The position numbers and the translations under genes are program-made. Shown piece by piece: positions 28,383 through 37,917 of a DNA stretch of 64,000 bases. Position 1 is the first letter of the stretch. Each line of letters begins with the position of its first letter. The stretch is from positions 1-64,000 of the forward strand of contig NZ_FOVL01000011.1 in NCBI RefSeq assembly GCF_900115145.1, given 5' to 3'. This stretch comes from Salegentibacter flavus (GTDB lineage Bacteria; Bacteroidota; Bacteroidia; Flavobacteriales; Flavobacteriaceae). The notes beneath the pieces are model-generated. The model had not been told where the DNA came from and searched no databases. It worked only from the letters and a program-made list of their open reading frames with translations.

Positions 28383-29393
28383 ATGGAAACAACTGTAGAG
28401 AAATATACTTACAAAGATTTTGCAAATGACCAGGAAGTAAGATGGTGTCCGGGCTGTGATGACTATGTTATTTTACGCTCGGTACAAAAGGCACTTCCTG
28501 AAACAGGAGTTAAAAAAGAAGATGTGGTCTTTATCTCAGGAATTGGCTGTTCTTCGCGTTTCCCTTACTATATGGGAACCTATGGGATGCATGGCATTCA
28601 CGGGAGAGCTCCCGCCATCGCCTCAGGAGTGAAGCTGGCTAATCCAGACCTAAGCGTTTGGGTAATCACAGGAGACGGAGACAGTATGGCTATTGGAGGA
28701 AACCATTTCATACATGTTCTAAGACGGAATATTGACCTTAATATTATTCTGTTTAACAACGAGATCTACGGACTTACCAAAGGACAGTTCTCGCCAACCT
28801 CGCTGGTAGGACAAAAAACCAAATCTTCACCTTATGGGAACACCCAGCCACCGTTTCAACCCGGTGAATTAGCTATAGGTGCAAAAGCCAGATTTTTTGC
28901 AAGAATAGGAGGAAATGCTCCTAAGGAAATGACCGACATCTTTATTGAAGCTCAGAAATTTAAAGGCACCTCATTAGTTGAAGTGCTTCAAAACTGTGTG
29001 ATCTTCAATGATGGTTGCTACGTTAAATATACCGATAAGAAAGTGCGCGAAGACAAACAACTTTTTGTTGAGCATGGAAAACCTATGATTTTCGGAAAAA
29101 ACAAAGATCAGGGACTGGTACTAAACGGACTTAAACTGGAAACAGTCACCATAGGTGAGAACGGAATTACAGAGGAGGATATTCTTATTCACGACGCAAA
29201 AACCGAAGATCCTACTATGCACCAGATGCTTGTAAGGCTGGAGGATCCCTTAGTGACTGGAATTATACGAAGTTTTCAGGATGTTACGCTGGAAGAAAGA
29301 GAGGACGCGTTAACCGCACAGATAAAAGCAAAATCTGAATTCAGGAAAACCAACGACCTATTCTTTTCAGGAGAAACCTATCAGGTAAATTAA
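28383..29393 (+). CDS. korB: 2-oxoacid:ferredoxin oxidoreductase, beta subunit
   Basis: The 336-residue thiamine-diphosphate subunit. It has the cluster ligands WCPGC (about 21-25) and GIGCSS (about 53-58), the ThDP/Mg motif GDGDSMAIGGNH, and NNEIYGLTKGQFSPTS, a stretch usual in 2-oxoglutarate-type enzymes. No separate delta (ferredoxin-like) subunit is present, so electrons probably go to a soluble ferredoxin such as that encoded at 25957-26307. The nuo operon begins 73 nt downstream. Confidence 0.93.
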   Translation: METTVEKYTYKDFANDQEVRWCPGCDDYVILRSVQKALPETGVKKEDVVFISGIGCSSRFPYYMGTYGMHGIHGRAPAIASGVKLANPDLSVWVITGDGDSMAIGGNHFIHVLRRNIDLNIILFNNEIYGLTKGQFSPTSLVGQKTKSSPYGNTQPPFQPGELAIGAKARFFARIGGNAPKEMTDIFIEAQKFKGTSLVEVLQNCVIFNDGCYVKYTDKKVREDKQLFVEHGKPMIFGKNKDQGLVLNGLKLETVTIGENGITEEDILIHDAKTEDPTMHQMLVRLEDPLVTGIIRSFQDVTLEEREDALTAQIKAKSEFRKTNDLFFSGETYQVN

Positions 29394-29466
29394 CACATAC
29401 CTGATGGCCATCAGTTTTTAATGTTTTGAAAACTGTTAATTTTATTAACATATTAAGAACTATAAT

Positions 29467-29817
29467 ATGGGTTCAGAAGCACTGATAGTATTCTTTCTCG
29501 CCGGCGTTGTCCTGGTCGCCGGCGCGAATTTTATCTCAAATTTAATATCACACAAATCAGATAATCCGCAGAAAAGGGAACCTTATGAAAGTGGGATGCC
29601 TACTATAGGTCCTACCTGGGTTCAGTTTAAGGTCGGTTTTTATCTCTTCGCAATCCTATTTTTAATCTTCGATGTAGAAATAGCTTTTCTGGTTCCCTGG
29701 GCCGTAGTGTATCAGGAAGTAGGAACCGTGGCTTTGGTGGAGATCATCATCTTTCTGTCTATTCTGGGATTAGGTTTGGCATATGCGTGGAAAAAAGGAG
29801 CATTAAAATGGAAGTAG
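29467..29817 (+). CDS. nuoA: NADH-quinone oxidoreductase subunit A
   Basis: A 116-residue inner-membrane subunit with three transmembrane helices. The conserved loop [10 protein letters not shown] and [14 protein letters not shown] (about 60-75) mark the quinone-site region of complex I. It is the first gene of an 11-gene nuo operon. Its 3' end overlaps the nuoB start. Confidence 0.96.
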   Translation: MGSEALIVFFLAGVVLVAGANFISNLISHKSDNPQKREPYESGMPTIGPTWVQFKVGFYLFAILFLIFDVEIAFLVPWAVVYQEVGTVALVEIIIFLSILGLGLAYAWKKGALKWK

Positions 29818-30365
29818 AAAATCAAAAAGTACCAGAAGATTTTCCAGGCCAGGTTTTACCGGCAGGGAATGGAGCGAATATCATTATAACCTCATTGGAC
29901 AAGGTCATTAACTGGGGGCGATCCAATTCGTTGTGGTCGCTGTACTTCGGGACAAGTTGCTGCGCCATAGAAATGATGCAAACCGGAGCTGCCCGACATG
30001 ATTATTCAAGATTTGGCTTTGAGGTAGCCAGACCTTCCCCAAGGCAGGCCGACCTGATCATCATTGCCGGAACTATCGTGAATAAGATGGCTCCGGTACT
30101 ACGCCGGCTTTACGACCAGATGGCAGAACCGAAATACGTGATCGCCATGGGTGCCTGCGCAATATCGGGCGGTCCTTTCTTTTACAATTCGTATTCGGTA
30201 GTAAAAGGTGCAGATCACGTGATTCCTGTAGATGTATATGTTCCCGGATGCCCTCCGCGACCGGAAGCTTTACTTGACGGGATGCTCAAGCTCCAGGATA
30301 AAATTCGTACAGAGAGCATAAAAAACAGGAAAAATCCTGTGGAAGGTTTTGATGAAGGACTTTAA
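29808..30365 (+). CDS. nuoB: NADH-quinone oxidoreductase subunit B
   Basis: The 185-residue subunit carries cluster N2, the last iron-sulfur cluster before quinone. Its ligands are [17 protein letters not shown] and [11 protein letters not shown] choose the ATG at 29808: it is preceded by AAAGGAGCATTAAA (a good ribosome-binding site) and overlaps nuoA by 10 nt, whereas the in-frame ATG at 29787 would overlap by more and add residues not seen in the family. Confidence 0.96.
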   Translation: MEVENQKVPEDFPGQVLPAGNGANIIITSLDKVINWGRSNSLWSLYFGTSCCAIEMMQTGAARHDYSRFGFEVARPSPRQADLIIIAGTIVNKMAPVLRRLYDQMAEPKYVIAMGACAISGGPFFYNSYSVVKGADHVIPVDVYVPGCPPRPEALLDGMLKLQDKIRTESIKNRKNPVEGFDEGL

Positions 30366-30376
30366 AGAAGCTAGTT

Positions 30377-30853
30377 ATGACAAATCAAGAATTACAGGAA
30401 TTGATTACCAGCTGGTTTTCCGGCCCTGAAAGCGCCCACCTGGAATTTACAGAAGAAGGTTCCCAGTTTCTGAATCTTAGCATAGATCCCGATTATCTGC
30501 ACGAACTAATGTCCTGGTTGAAGACAAATAATAAAACCAGTTTCGACTACCTTTTTTGCCTTACCGGGGTAGACTGGGGAAAAGAACTTGGGGTAGTCTA
30601 CCACTTGGAATCTACCACGCACCGTCATATTCTGGTGGTGAAAGTGCAAACTTCAGACAGAGAAAATCCGGTTTTTGATTCAGTTCAGGATATATGGCCT
30701 ACTGCCAACTTCCACGAAAGAGAGGTTTTTGACCTCTTCGGAATAAAATTTAAAGGCCATCCCAATTTAAAACGCTTGTTTTTGCCAGAAGACTGGGAAG
30801 GCTTTCCGCTTAGAAAGGATTACGTAGATGAAGTAAATATGGTTGTTAAATAA
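30377..30853 (+). CDS. nuoC: NADH-quinone oxidoreductase subunit C
   Basis: A 158-residue peripheral-arm subunit with the signature VQDIWPTANFHEREVFDLFGI and the C-terminal RLFLPEDWEGFPLRKDY. NuoC and NuoD are separate genes here and not a NuoCD fusion. It lies 11 nt after nuoB and 6 nt before nuoD. Confidence 0.96.
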   Translation: MTNQELQELITSWFSGPESAHLEFTEEGSQFLNLSIDPDYLHELMSWLKTNNKTSFDYLFCLTGVDWGKELGVVYHLESTTHRHILVVKVQTSDRENPVFDSVQDIWPTANFHEREVFDLFGIKFKGHPNLKRLFLPEDWEGFPLRKDYVDEVNMVVK

Positions 30854-30859
30854 AGAAAT

Positions 30860-31981
30860 ATGGAAACTGATACTATAAATAACAGCTTTAAATCTGAGGA
30901 ATACTTCATCAATATGGGACCTCAACACCCTGCAACTCACGGGGTATTGCGACTTTTACTCACCATAGATGGAGAGATTATAAAAAAGGTAGAACCAGAC
31001 CTGGGATATATCCACCGATCCATAGAAAAGATGTGTGAACGCGACAGTTATCAGCAGATCGTACACCTTACCGACAGGATGGATTATTTATCCTCCCACA
31101 TTAATAATGAAGCTGTTTGTCTCGCCGTTGAGAATGCCCTGGAGATTGAAGTGCCCGAGCGGGTAAAAGTAATAAGGACCATTATAGACGAATTAACCCG
31201 AATTTCTTCCCACACGCTTTGGTGGGGGGTTATGGGAATGGATGTGGGGGCCCTTACCTCCTATTTCTATGGCTTTCGGGACCGGGAATTGATCAACGAT
31301 ATTTTTGAAGAAACCTGCGGTGCCCGTTTAACTATGAATTATAATATTCCGGGCGGCCTGATGCAGGACATACATCCTAATTTTGTTAAAAGGGTAAAAG
31401 AATTCATCGCTCATTTCAAAACCAAATTACCTGAATACGATAAACTGCTTACCGGAAACATCATTTTTCAGAAGAGGACAAAAGGTGTAGGTGTGCTGAG
31501 CAAAGAAGATGCTATCGCTTTTGGGGCTTCCGGCCCTGTGGCAAGAGGTTCGGGTTATTCCTGCGATGTAAGAAAATATCACCCCTACAGCGCTCTGGAT
31601 AAAATCACTTTCAACGAAGCCTTACATACCGAAGGTGATTCTTATGCCCGGTATCTGGTAAGAATTCAGGAAATGTGGGAATCAATTTCCATCATTGAAC
31701 AACTCATTGACAATATTCCGGAAGGGGACTTCAAGGTTGCTACCAAGGCTGTGATCAAGCTTCCGAAGGGAGAATATTATCAAAAGGTAGAAACTGCAAG
31801 AGGCGAACTGGGAGTTTATATTATAAGTACGGGAGGAAAGAATCCGCACAGGATGAAATTCCGTTCTCCGGGGCTTTCAAATCTTTCCCTGTTAAACCAT
31901 ATAACTGTAGGCGGAAAAATTGGAGATCTGGTTGCCACGATGGCCACCATAGATATTGTTGTACCAGATATTGATCGTTAA
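30860..31981 (+). CDS. nuoD: NADH-quinone oxidoreductase subunit D
   Basis: The 373-residue subunit forms the quinone pocket with NuoB. MGPQHPATHGVLRLLL (about 19-34), DLGYIHRSIEKMCE and the C-terminal DIVVPDIDR are characteristic. The family derives from the large subunit of NiFe hydrogenases without the nickel ligands. Confidence 0.97.
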   Translation: METDTINNSFKSEEYFINMGPQHPATHGVLRLLLTIDGEIIKKVEPDLGYIHRSIEKMCERDSYQQIVHLTDRMDYLSSHINNEAVCLAVENALEIEVPERVKVIRTIIDELTRISSHTLWWGVMGMDVGALTSYFYGFRDRELINDIFEETCGARLTMNYNIPGGLMQDIHPNFVKRVKEFIAHFKTKLPEYDKLLTGNIIFQKRTKGVGVLSKEDAIAFGASGPVARGSGYSCDVRKYHPYSALDKITFNEALHTEGDSYARYLVRIQEMWESISIIEQLIDNIPEGDFKVATKAVIKLPKGEYYQKVETARGELGVYIISTGGKNPHRMKFRSPGLSNLSLLNHITVGGKIGDLVATMATIDIVVPDIDR

Positions 31982-31991
31982 AACTGAAACA

Positions 31992-33056
31992 ATGTATAGT
32001 TCCCTTATCATAACAAACAATATTCACAGCTGGGTTTTAAGTTGGATGCCGGCAGCGGCAACAGGTATTATCGAAATGATAATGATCGCCCTGGCCTACC
32101 TGACACTTTTTGCTGTTTTGGGCTTATTCCTGGTTTTAATGGAAAGAAAGGTAGCCGCCTGGTTCCAGTTAAGGATTGGCCCAAACAGGGTTGGTTTTTT
32201 CGGAATGTTCCAGACCATAGCCGATGCACTTAAACTTCTATCAAAAGAGCTCACCGGCACAGATAAAGCGGATAAATTCCTTTATAATTTAGCTCCTTAT
32301 TTTCTGATTATTTCCTCACTGATGGCCCTGGCCGTTTTTCCATTTTCCAAAAATCTTCAGGCCTTCGATATAAATATTGGGATCTTTTTCCTTATTGCTA
32401 TCTCCTCTATTGGAGTTATCGGGATATTACTGGGCGGCTGGAGCAGTAACAACAAATTTGCATTAATCGGAGCGATGCGTAGCGGAGTTCAGACTATTAG
32501 CTATGAGCTTTCAGTAGGACTTTCCTTGCTTACCATGATCCTGCTTACCGGTAGCCTGCAACTTTCAGAAATAATAGAAGTACAAAAAAGCGGGTGGCTC
32601 ATTGTCCAGGGGCATATTCCCGCAGTGATTGCCTTTATGATCTATATGATCGCGGGAACCGCAGAAACCAACCGGGCACCCTTTGATATGGTAGAAGCCG
32701 AATCGGAACTGGGAGCCGGTTTCCACACCGAGTACTCAGGGATGAAATTCGCTTATTTCTTTTTAGCTGAATTCATCAATATGTTTATCATAGCCGCTAT
32801 TGGGACTACAGTATTCTTCGGGGGTTGGTTGTCGCCATTTGGAATAACAGAATCAATTCCGTGGCTCGGTGTATTCTGGTTCATGATCAAAACTTTTGCC
32901 CTGGTGTTTTTAATGATGTGGTTCCGGTGGACCTTCCCCAGGCTTAGAGTAGACCAACTCCTCACCCTGGAATGGAAGTATCTATTGCCCATCAACCTGT
33001 TTAACATCGTGCTAATGGCAATAATAATATGGCTTAATTTCACAATTCAATTTTAG
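31992..33056 (+). CDS. nuoH: NADH-quinone oxidoreductase subunit H
   Basis: A 354-residue membrane subunit with eight predicted helices. MERKVAAWFQLRIGPNRVG (about 50) and AGTAETNRAPFDMVEAESEL (about 220) form the quinone channel and the E-channel entry. I place the start at the ATG at 31992, 11 nt after the nuoD stop; the in-frame ATG at 31956 would overlap nuoD by 26 nt. Confidence 0.95.
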   Translation: MYSSLIITNNIHSWVLSWMPAAATGIIEMIMIALAYLTLFAVLGLFLVLMERKVAAWFQLRIGPNRVGFFGMFQTIADALKLLSKELTGTDKADKFLYNLAPYFLIISSLMALAVFPFSKNLQAFDINIGIFFLIAISSIGVIGILLGGWSSNNKFALIGAMRSGVQTISYELSVGLSLLTMILLTGSLQLSEIIEVQKSGWLIVQGHIPAVIAFMIYMIAGTAETNRAPFDMVEAESELGAGFHTEYSGMKFAYFFLAEFINMFIIAAIGTTVFFGGWLSPFGITESIPWLGVFWFMIKTFALVFLMMWFRWTFPRLRVDQLLTLEWKYLLPINLFNIVLMAIIIWLNFTIQF

Positions 33057-33061
33057 AAATT

Positions 33062-33538
33062 ATGAGTTATTTTTCAGACATATACCACGGAATACGAACC
33101 CTGCTAACCGGTATGGGCGTAACAGGAAAGTATTTCCTGCACTCCAGAAAAGGAGCCATCACCCAACAATATCCGGATAATCGCGACACGCTGAAAATGT
33201 TTGAGCGTTTTCGGGGAGAGGTGGTAATGCCTCACGATGAAAATAATGAACACAGCTGCACCGGTTGCCAGAAGTGTGAGATCGCCTGCCCTAACGGCAG
33301 TATAGAAATAATCTGGGACCGTCAGGTAGATCCCGAGACCGGGAAAAAGAAAAAATTGATAGATAAGCATATCTATCACCTGGGAATGTGCACTCAATGC
33401 GGGTTATGCATTGATGCCTGCCCTTCAGACGCAATAAAATGGGCGCAAAATTTCGAAAATGCAGTTTACGACAGGAGTCAGCTTACAAGAGTTTTAAATA
33501 GACCCGGATCCAAAGTAAGAGCCGGTGTAGAAGAATAA
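33062..33538 (+). CDS. nuoI: NADH-quinone oxidoreductase subunit I
   Basis: A 158-residue ferredoxin-like subunit with two 4Fe-4S clusters (CTGCQKCEIACP, about 68-79, and CTQCGLCIDACP, about 112-123), N6a and N6b. In an enzyme without NuoEFG this subunit is the natural entry point for electrons from reduced ferredoxin. Confidence 0.96.
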   Translation: MSYFSDIYHGIRTLLTGMGVTGKYFLHSRKGAITQQYPDNRDTLKMFERFRGEVVMPHDENNEHSCTGCQKCEIACPNGSIEIIWDRQVDPETGKKKKLIDKHIYHLGMCTQCGLCIDACPSDAIKWAQNFENAVYDRSQLTRVLNRPGSKVRAGVEE

Positions 33539-33542
33539 GGAT

Positions 33543-34133
33543 ATGGAAAAGTATATTTTTTATGTTTTAGCCTTAATAATGATAATCTCTGCCATAGCCT
33601 CGGTGAGCAGCCGGAAGATGTTGCGCTCGGTGGTTTATCTGCTTTTTGTCTTAATAGGCATAGCCGGAATTTATTTTATGGCAGACTATAACTTTTTAGC
33701 TGCCATTCAACTTACCGTTTATGCCGGAGGAATAATTGTGTTGATCATTTTTTCGGTTTTGCTGGTGCATCATATCGATATGGAACTGGAAGTCGCTAAA
33801 AAATCCAAACGAATTATCACGGCATTAGCCTCTTTAATTGGTTTAGGCGTTTTTCTAACCACAATTTATTCTCATCCATTTGTTGAAACCACTACAGCTG
33901 TAACCACTACCACGGCAGATATTGGCTTTGCTCTTTTAAGCACTGAAGCAGGCGGTTTTATTCTGCCTTTTGAAGTGATAAGTATTCTCCTGCTGGCGGT
34001 AATGATAGGAGCTATTGTGATCGCCAAGGGAGAAGATGACACTGAAGAGGAACCAAAAGAACCTCCTATAGTAAAACAAGAAGAACCGGTTGAAAAGAAG
34101 AAAGAACTTCTGGAAAACGAGGTAACTGTTTAA
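33543..34133 (+). CDS. nuoJ: NADH-quinone oxidoreductase subunit J
   Basis: The 196-residue membrane subunit has five hydrophobic helices (about 2-25, 29-50, 54-78, 90-110 and 140-160). The signature is LLFVLIGIAGIYFMADYNFLAAIQLTVYAGGI, in which part of the third helix forms the pi-bulge known from the family. The C-terminal 30 residues are highly charged (Glu, Lys, Pro), an extension of uncertain role. Confidence 0.93.
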   Translation: MEKYIFYVLALIMIISAIASVSSRKMLRSVVYLLFVLIGIAGIYFMADYNFLAAIQLTVYAGGIIVLIIFSVLLVHHIDMELEVAKKSKRIITALASLIGLGVFLTTIYSHPFVETTTAVTTTTADIGFALLSTEAGGFILPFEVISILLLAVMIGAIVIAKGEDDTEEEPKEPPIVKQEEPVEKKKELLENEVTV

Positions 34134-34153
34134 TTGAATTAAAAATAAGAATC

Positions 34154-34471
34154 ATGATACCCGGCATTAGCATAACAGAAATTCTCACTCTCACCTCTAT
34201 CCTGTTCTTCATTGGAATTTATGGATTCATTACCCGAACCAATCTCATTTCAATGTTGATCTCGGTAGAGATCATCCTGAACTCTACGGTGATAAATTTT
34301 GTGATTATCAACAAATACCTCTACCCTGAACTTTTACAAGGGGTGGTTTATGGAATATTTATAATTGCTGTGGCAGCTGCAGAAACTGCTTTAGCAGTAG
34401 CAATAATCATCAACCTCTACAAGCAAATAAGCTCTGTAGAGGTAAAAGAAACTGAAACTCTGAAGTATTAA
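34154..34471 (+). CDS. nuoK: NADH-quinone oxidoreductase subunit K
   Basis: A 105-residue subunit with three transmembrane helices carrying the conserved membrane glutamates in SVEIILNS and AAAETALAVAI, part of the proton path of complex I. Confidence 0.96.
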   Translation: MIPGISITEILTLTSILFFIGIYGFITRTNLISMLISVEIILNSTVINFVIINKYLYPELLQGVVYGIFIIAVAAAETALAVAIIINLYKQISSVEVKETETLKY

Positions 34472-34483
34472 AAGACGGAAGCT

Positions 34484-36403
34484 ATGAACATAAGTTATCT
34501 CTTTTTAATCCCAATTATTCCTCTGGCTGTCTTTCTGGTTTTGGGAATCTTCAACAAAAAGATCAAACCGGCCATTTCGGGATGGGTTGGTGTTGCAGGA
34601 CTCACCGCCTCCACCTTACTTTCATTTTATGCCGCTTTTCAGTATTTCTTTGTTATCGGAAAATTAGATGGTGCTTACCAGACCTTCACTGAAAAAACGG
34701 TCTGGATGAACTTCACAGATACGCTTCATATAGATCTCGGGATCCTTGTTGATCCTATTTCCATAATGATGCTTATCGTAGTTTCTACCATCTCCCTGAT
34801 GGTTCATATTTACAGTCGCGGATATATGAAAGGGGACCCGGGATATACCAAATTCTTTGCTTTTCTTTCGCTTTTCACCTTTTCTATGTATGGTTTGGTG
34901 TTGGCTACCAATCTTTTCCAGATCTACATTTTCTGGGAATTGGTAGGGGTTTCCTCTTTCTTACTAATCGGCTATTATTATACGAAGAACTCGGCAGTTG
35001 CCGCGGCCAAAAAGGCTTTTATCGTTACCAGATTTGCTGATTTTGGTTTCCTTATTGGAATCCTGATAATTGGTTTCTATACCGGCACCTGGGATTTTGA
35101 AACTTTAAACAATCCTGAAGGCGCTGCAATTGCAAACTGGGCTTCTACCTCCTTTATGGGCTTATCGGTATTAACCTGGGCCCTGATACTAATCTTTATA
35201 GGAGGTGCGGGGAAATCGGCTATGTTCCCTTTACACATCTGGCTTCCCGATGCGATGGAAGGGCCAACACCGGTTTCGGCTTTAATACACGCGGCCACCA
35301 TGGTGGTTGCCGGAGTTTACCTGGTTGCCCGGCTTTTCCCGATGTATTATTTTGTCGAAGAAGGTTTTGTCTTAAATATAGTAGCCTATGTGGGCGCATT
35401 TTCTTCCCTTTTTGCTGCGATCATAGCGATTACACAAACCGATATCAAAAGAGTGCTTGCCTTTTCTACCATGTCACAAATTGGCTACATGATGATGTCC
35501 CTTGGAGTTTCAGGCTTTGATGGTCACGAGGGAGTGGGCTATATGGCCTCGATGTTCCACCTGTTCACACACGCAATGTTCAAGGCACTATTATTCCTTG
35601 GCGCGGGATCGGTGATTCACGCTGTACACAGCAATTACCTCAAGGATATGGGCGGTTTGAGAAAGCATATGCCTGTTACCAACATCACTTTCCTCATCGC
35701 CGCACTGGCAATCGCAGGGGTTCCACCTCTGGCAGGTTTCTGGAGTAAGGATGAGATCCTTGTGGCGGCTTATGAAAACAGTCAGTTTCTCTATTCAATA
35801 GGAATTCTGGTAGCCGGATTAACCGCTTTCTATATGTTCCGGCTTTACTTCGGAATATTCTGGGGAAAAGAGACCACTTATGCTCATAAACCGAAGGAAT
35901 CTCCACGCTCTATGACTATTCCGTTGGTCATCCTGGCGGTTTTCAGCGTTGTAGTTGGGTTCATTCCTTTCAGTGAATATGTTACCGCTGACAAGTTGGG
36001 ATTTGTAGCACACCTCAACTATCCGCTGGCGGCAACCGCGGTACTTATTGGACTGTTAGGTATTATTTTCGCTTGGATCTTCTATAAAAAAGAAAACGAT
36101 CTCGCCGAAAGATTTGCCAATGCCTTTGGGTTCTTCTACAAATGGGCCAGCAATAAATTCTATTTCGACGAACTATACCTTTTCATTACCCGTAAACTGA
36201 TCTTTAAAAGAATTTCGGCACCAATCGCCTATTTCGATAAGAAATTTGTAGACGGGACTATGGAAGGTATTGGTAACAAAACTTTGGTTATTGCCAATAA
36301 AATTAAAGGAATACAGTCTGGAAAAGTTCAGGATTATGCCTTCGGCTTTATAAGCGGGGTTGTAGTACTGGCAATCATTTTCATTTACCTATGGACTAAT
36401 TAA
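34484..36403 (+). CDS. nuoL: NADH-quinone oxidoreductase subunit L
   Basis: A 639-residue antiporter-like subunit with about 16 helices and the long lateral helix at the C-terminus. IFWELVGVSSFLLIGYY (about 150-166), GKSAMFPLHIWLPDAMEGPTP (about 246-266) and HAMFKALLFLGAGSVIH are conserved. It pumps protons at the distal end of complex I. Confidence 0.97.
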   Translation: MNISYLFLIPIIPLAVFLVLGIFNKKIKPAISGWVGVAGLTASTLLSFYAAFQYFFVIGKLDGAYQTFTEKTVWMNFTDTLHIDLGILVDPISIMMLIVVSTISLMVHIYSRGYMKGDPGYTKFFAFLSLFTFSMYGLVLATNLFQIYIFWELVGVSSFLLIGYYYTKNSAVAAAKKAFIVTRFADFGFLIGILIIGFYTGTWDFETLNNPEGAAIANWASTSFMGLSVLTWALILIFIGGAGKSAMFPLHIWLPDAMEGPTPVSALIHAATMVVAGVYLVARLFPMYYFVEEGFVLNIVAYVGAFSSLFAAIIAITQTDIKRVLAFSTMSQIGYMMMSLGVSGFDGHEGVGYMASMFHLFTHAMFKALLFLGAGSVIHAVHSNYLKDMGGLRKHMPVTNITFLIAALAIAGVPPLAGFWSKDEILVAAYENSQFLYSIGILVAGLTAFYMFRLYFGIFWGKETTYAHKPKESPRSMTIPLVILAVFSVVVGFIPFSEYVTADKLGFVAHLNYPLAATAVLIGLLGIIFAWIFYKKENDLAERFANAFGFFYKWASNKFYFDELYLFITRKLIFKRISAPIAYFDKKFVDGTMEGIGNKTLVIANKIKGIQSGKVQDYAFGFISGVVVLAIIFIYLWTN

Positions 36404-36412
36404 TTAATCATT

Positions 36413-37900
36413 ATGGACATTTTATCTCTCTTTGTTGTTCTTCCGGTACTCGTAATCATCGCCTTGATTTTTACGAAAGGATTAAAGCAGGCCCGGCAAA
36501 TAGCTATGGTAGGCAGTATTATTCAGTTGGGGATGGCGATAAATCTGCTTTTCGCCTACCTGAAGGAACAAAGTATAAACGATAGCATATTCGTGTTTAC
36601 CAGGGATATCGTCTGGTTTGAAGAATTCAACATCCATTATAATATTGGGGTTGATGGGATCTCGGTCGCACTAATTCTTTTAACCTCTATAATCGTATTG
36701 GCCGGGGTATTTATTTCCTGGAAAACCTACGATTTGCCCAAAGAATTCTTTGTTTCATTACTGGTATTGGCGACAGGGGTTTACGGATTCTTTATTTCCA
36801 TAGATCTGTTTACCATGTTCCTTTTCTATGAAATCGCGGTGATCCCTATGTATCTCCTCATTGGAATCTGGGGTTCAGGGCCCAAAGAATATTCTGCAAT
36901 GAAATTAACCCTAATGTTAATGGGAGCATCTGCCCTGTTACTGGTTGGAATTCTGGGTATCTATTTCAACTCAAATGCAGATGGCGGGCCACTAACTTTT
37001 AGTATTCTGGAGATCGCACAGGTAAATATCCCTTTTGAAGCTCAAAAATTATTCTTTCCATTAATCTTTATAGGTTTTGCCGTGCTGGGAGCTTTATTCC
37101 CGTTTCACACCTGGTCTCCCGATGGGCACGCCTCGGCCCCTACCGCAGTTTCTATGCTGCACGCAGGGGTTTTAATGAAACTTGGGGGCTATGGAGTCTT
37201 CAGGGTGGCGATGTTCCTTCTCCCTCAAGGCGCTATGGAATGGTCATGGTTCTTCATTATTTTATCGGCGACCGGAGTGATCTACGGAGCTTTTGCCGCA
37301 ATAAGACAAACCGATCTAAAATATATCAACGCCTATTCTTCGGTTAGTCACCTGGGGCTGGTGTTATTTGCTCTATTAATGCTGAATAAAACCGCCTGGA
37401 ACGGAGCGATATTACAATCATTATCCCACGGCTTCATGACAGCCCTTTTCTTTGCCTTAATAGGAATGATCTACACCAGAACTAATACGCGGGATATTAC
37501 CAAGCTGGGAGGGCTTTTAAAAGTGATCCCATTTATTTCGGTAATATATGTTATCGCAGGCCTGGCTTCCCTCGGCTTGCCAGGCTTCAGTGGATTTGTA
37601 GCCGAAATGAACATTTTTGTGGGAGCATTTCAGAATGAAGATATGTTCCACAGGGTGGTCACCATAATTTCGGTTTCAGCAATCGTAGTTACGGCAGTGT
37701 ACATTTTACGGGTAGTAGGAATAATGCTGATGGGACCTGTGAAGAATGAAAGCTACTTAAGCCTTCCACAAGCTACCTGGTATGAGACAACCGGGGTGCT
37801 TTTATTACTTCTTCCTATAGTGGGAATTGGTGTAGCTCCATTATGGCTAAGCGATATGATATTAAAAAGTTTACAACCCTTTTTGCAGGGAGTATTATAA
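36413..37900 (+). CDS. nuoM: NADH-quinone oxidoreductase subunit M
   Basis: A 495-residue antiporter-like proton-pumping subunit with about 14 helices. FLFYEIAVIPMYLLIGIWG (about 139-157) holds the functional glutamate. LFPFHTWSPDGHASAPTAVSM and LSHGFMTALFF are also typical. It lies 9 nt after nuoL. Confidence 0.97.
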   Translation: MDILSLFVVLPVLVIIALIFTKGLKQARQIAMVGSIIQLGMAINLLFAYLKEQSINDSIFVFTRDIVWFEEFNIHYNIGVDGISVALILLTSIIVLAGVFISWKTYDLPKEFFVSLLVLATGVYGFFISIDLFTMFLFYEIAVIPMYLLIGIWGSGPKEYSAMKLTLMLMGASALLLVGILGIYFNSNADGGPLTFSILEIAQVNIPFEAQKLFFPLIFIGFAVLGALFPFHTWSPDGHASAPTAVSMLHAGVLMKLGGYGVFRVAMFLLPQGAMEWSWFFIILSATGVIYGAFAAIRQTDLKYINAYSSVSHLGLVLFALLMLNKTAWNGAILQSLSHGFMTALFFALIGMIYTRTNTRDITKLGGLLKVIPFISVIYVIAGLASLGLPGFSGFVAEMNIFVGAFQNEDMFHRVVTIISVSAIVVTAVYILRVVGIMLMGPVKNESYLSLPQATWYETTGVLLLLLPIVGIGVAPLWLSDMILKSLQPFLQGVL

Positions 37901-37917
37901 TTTAAACAAGAACGAAA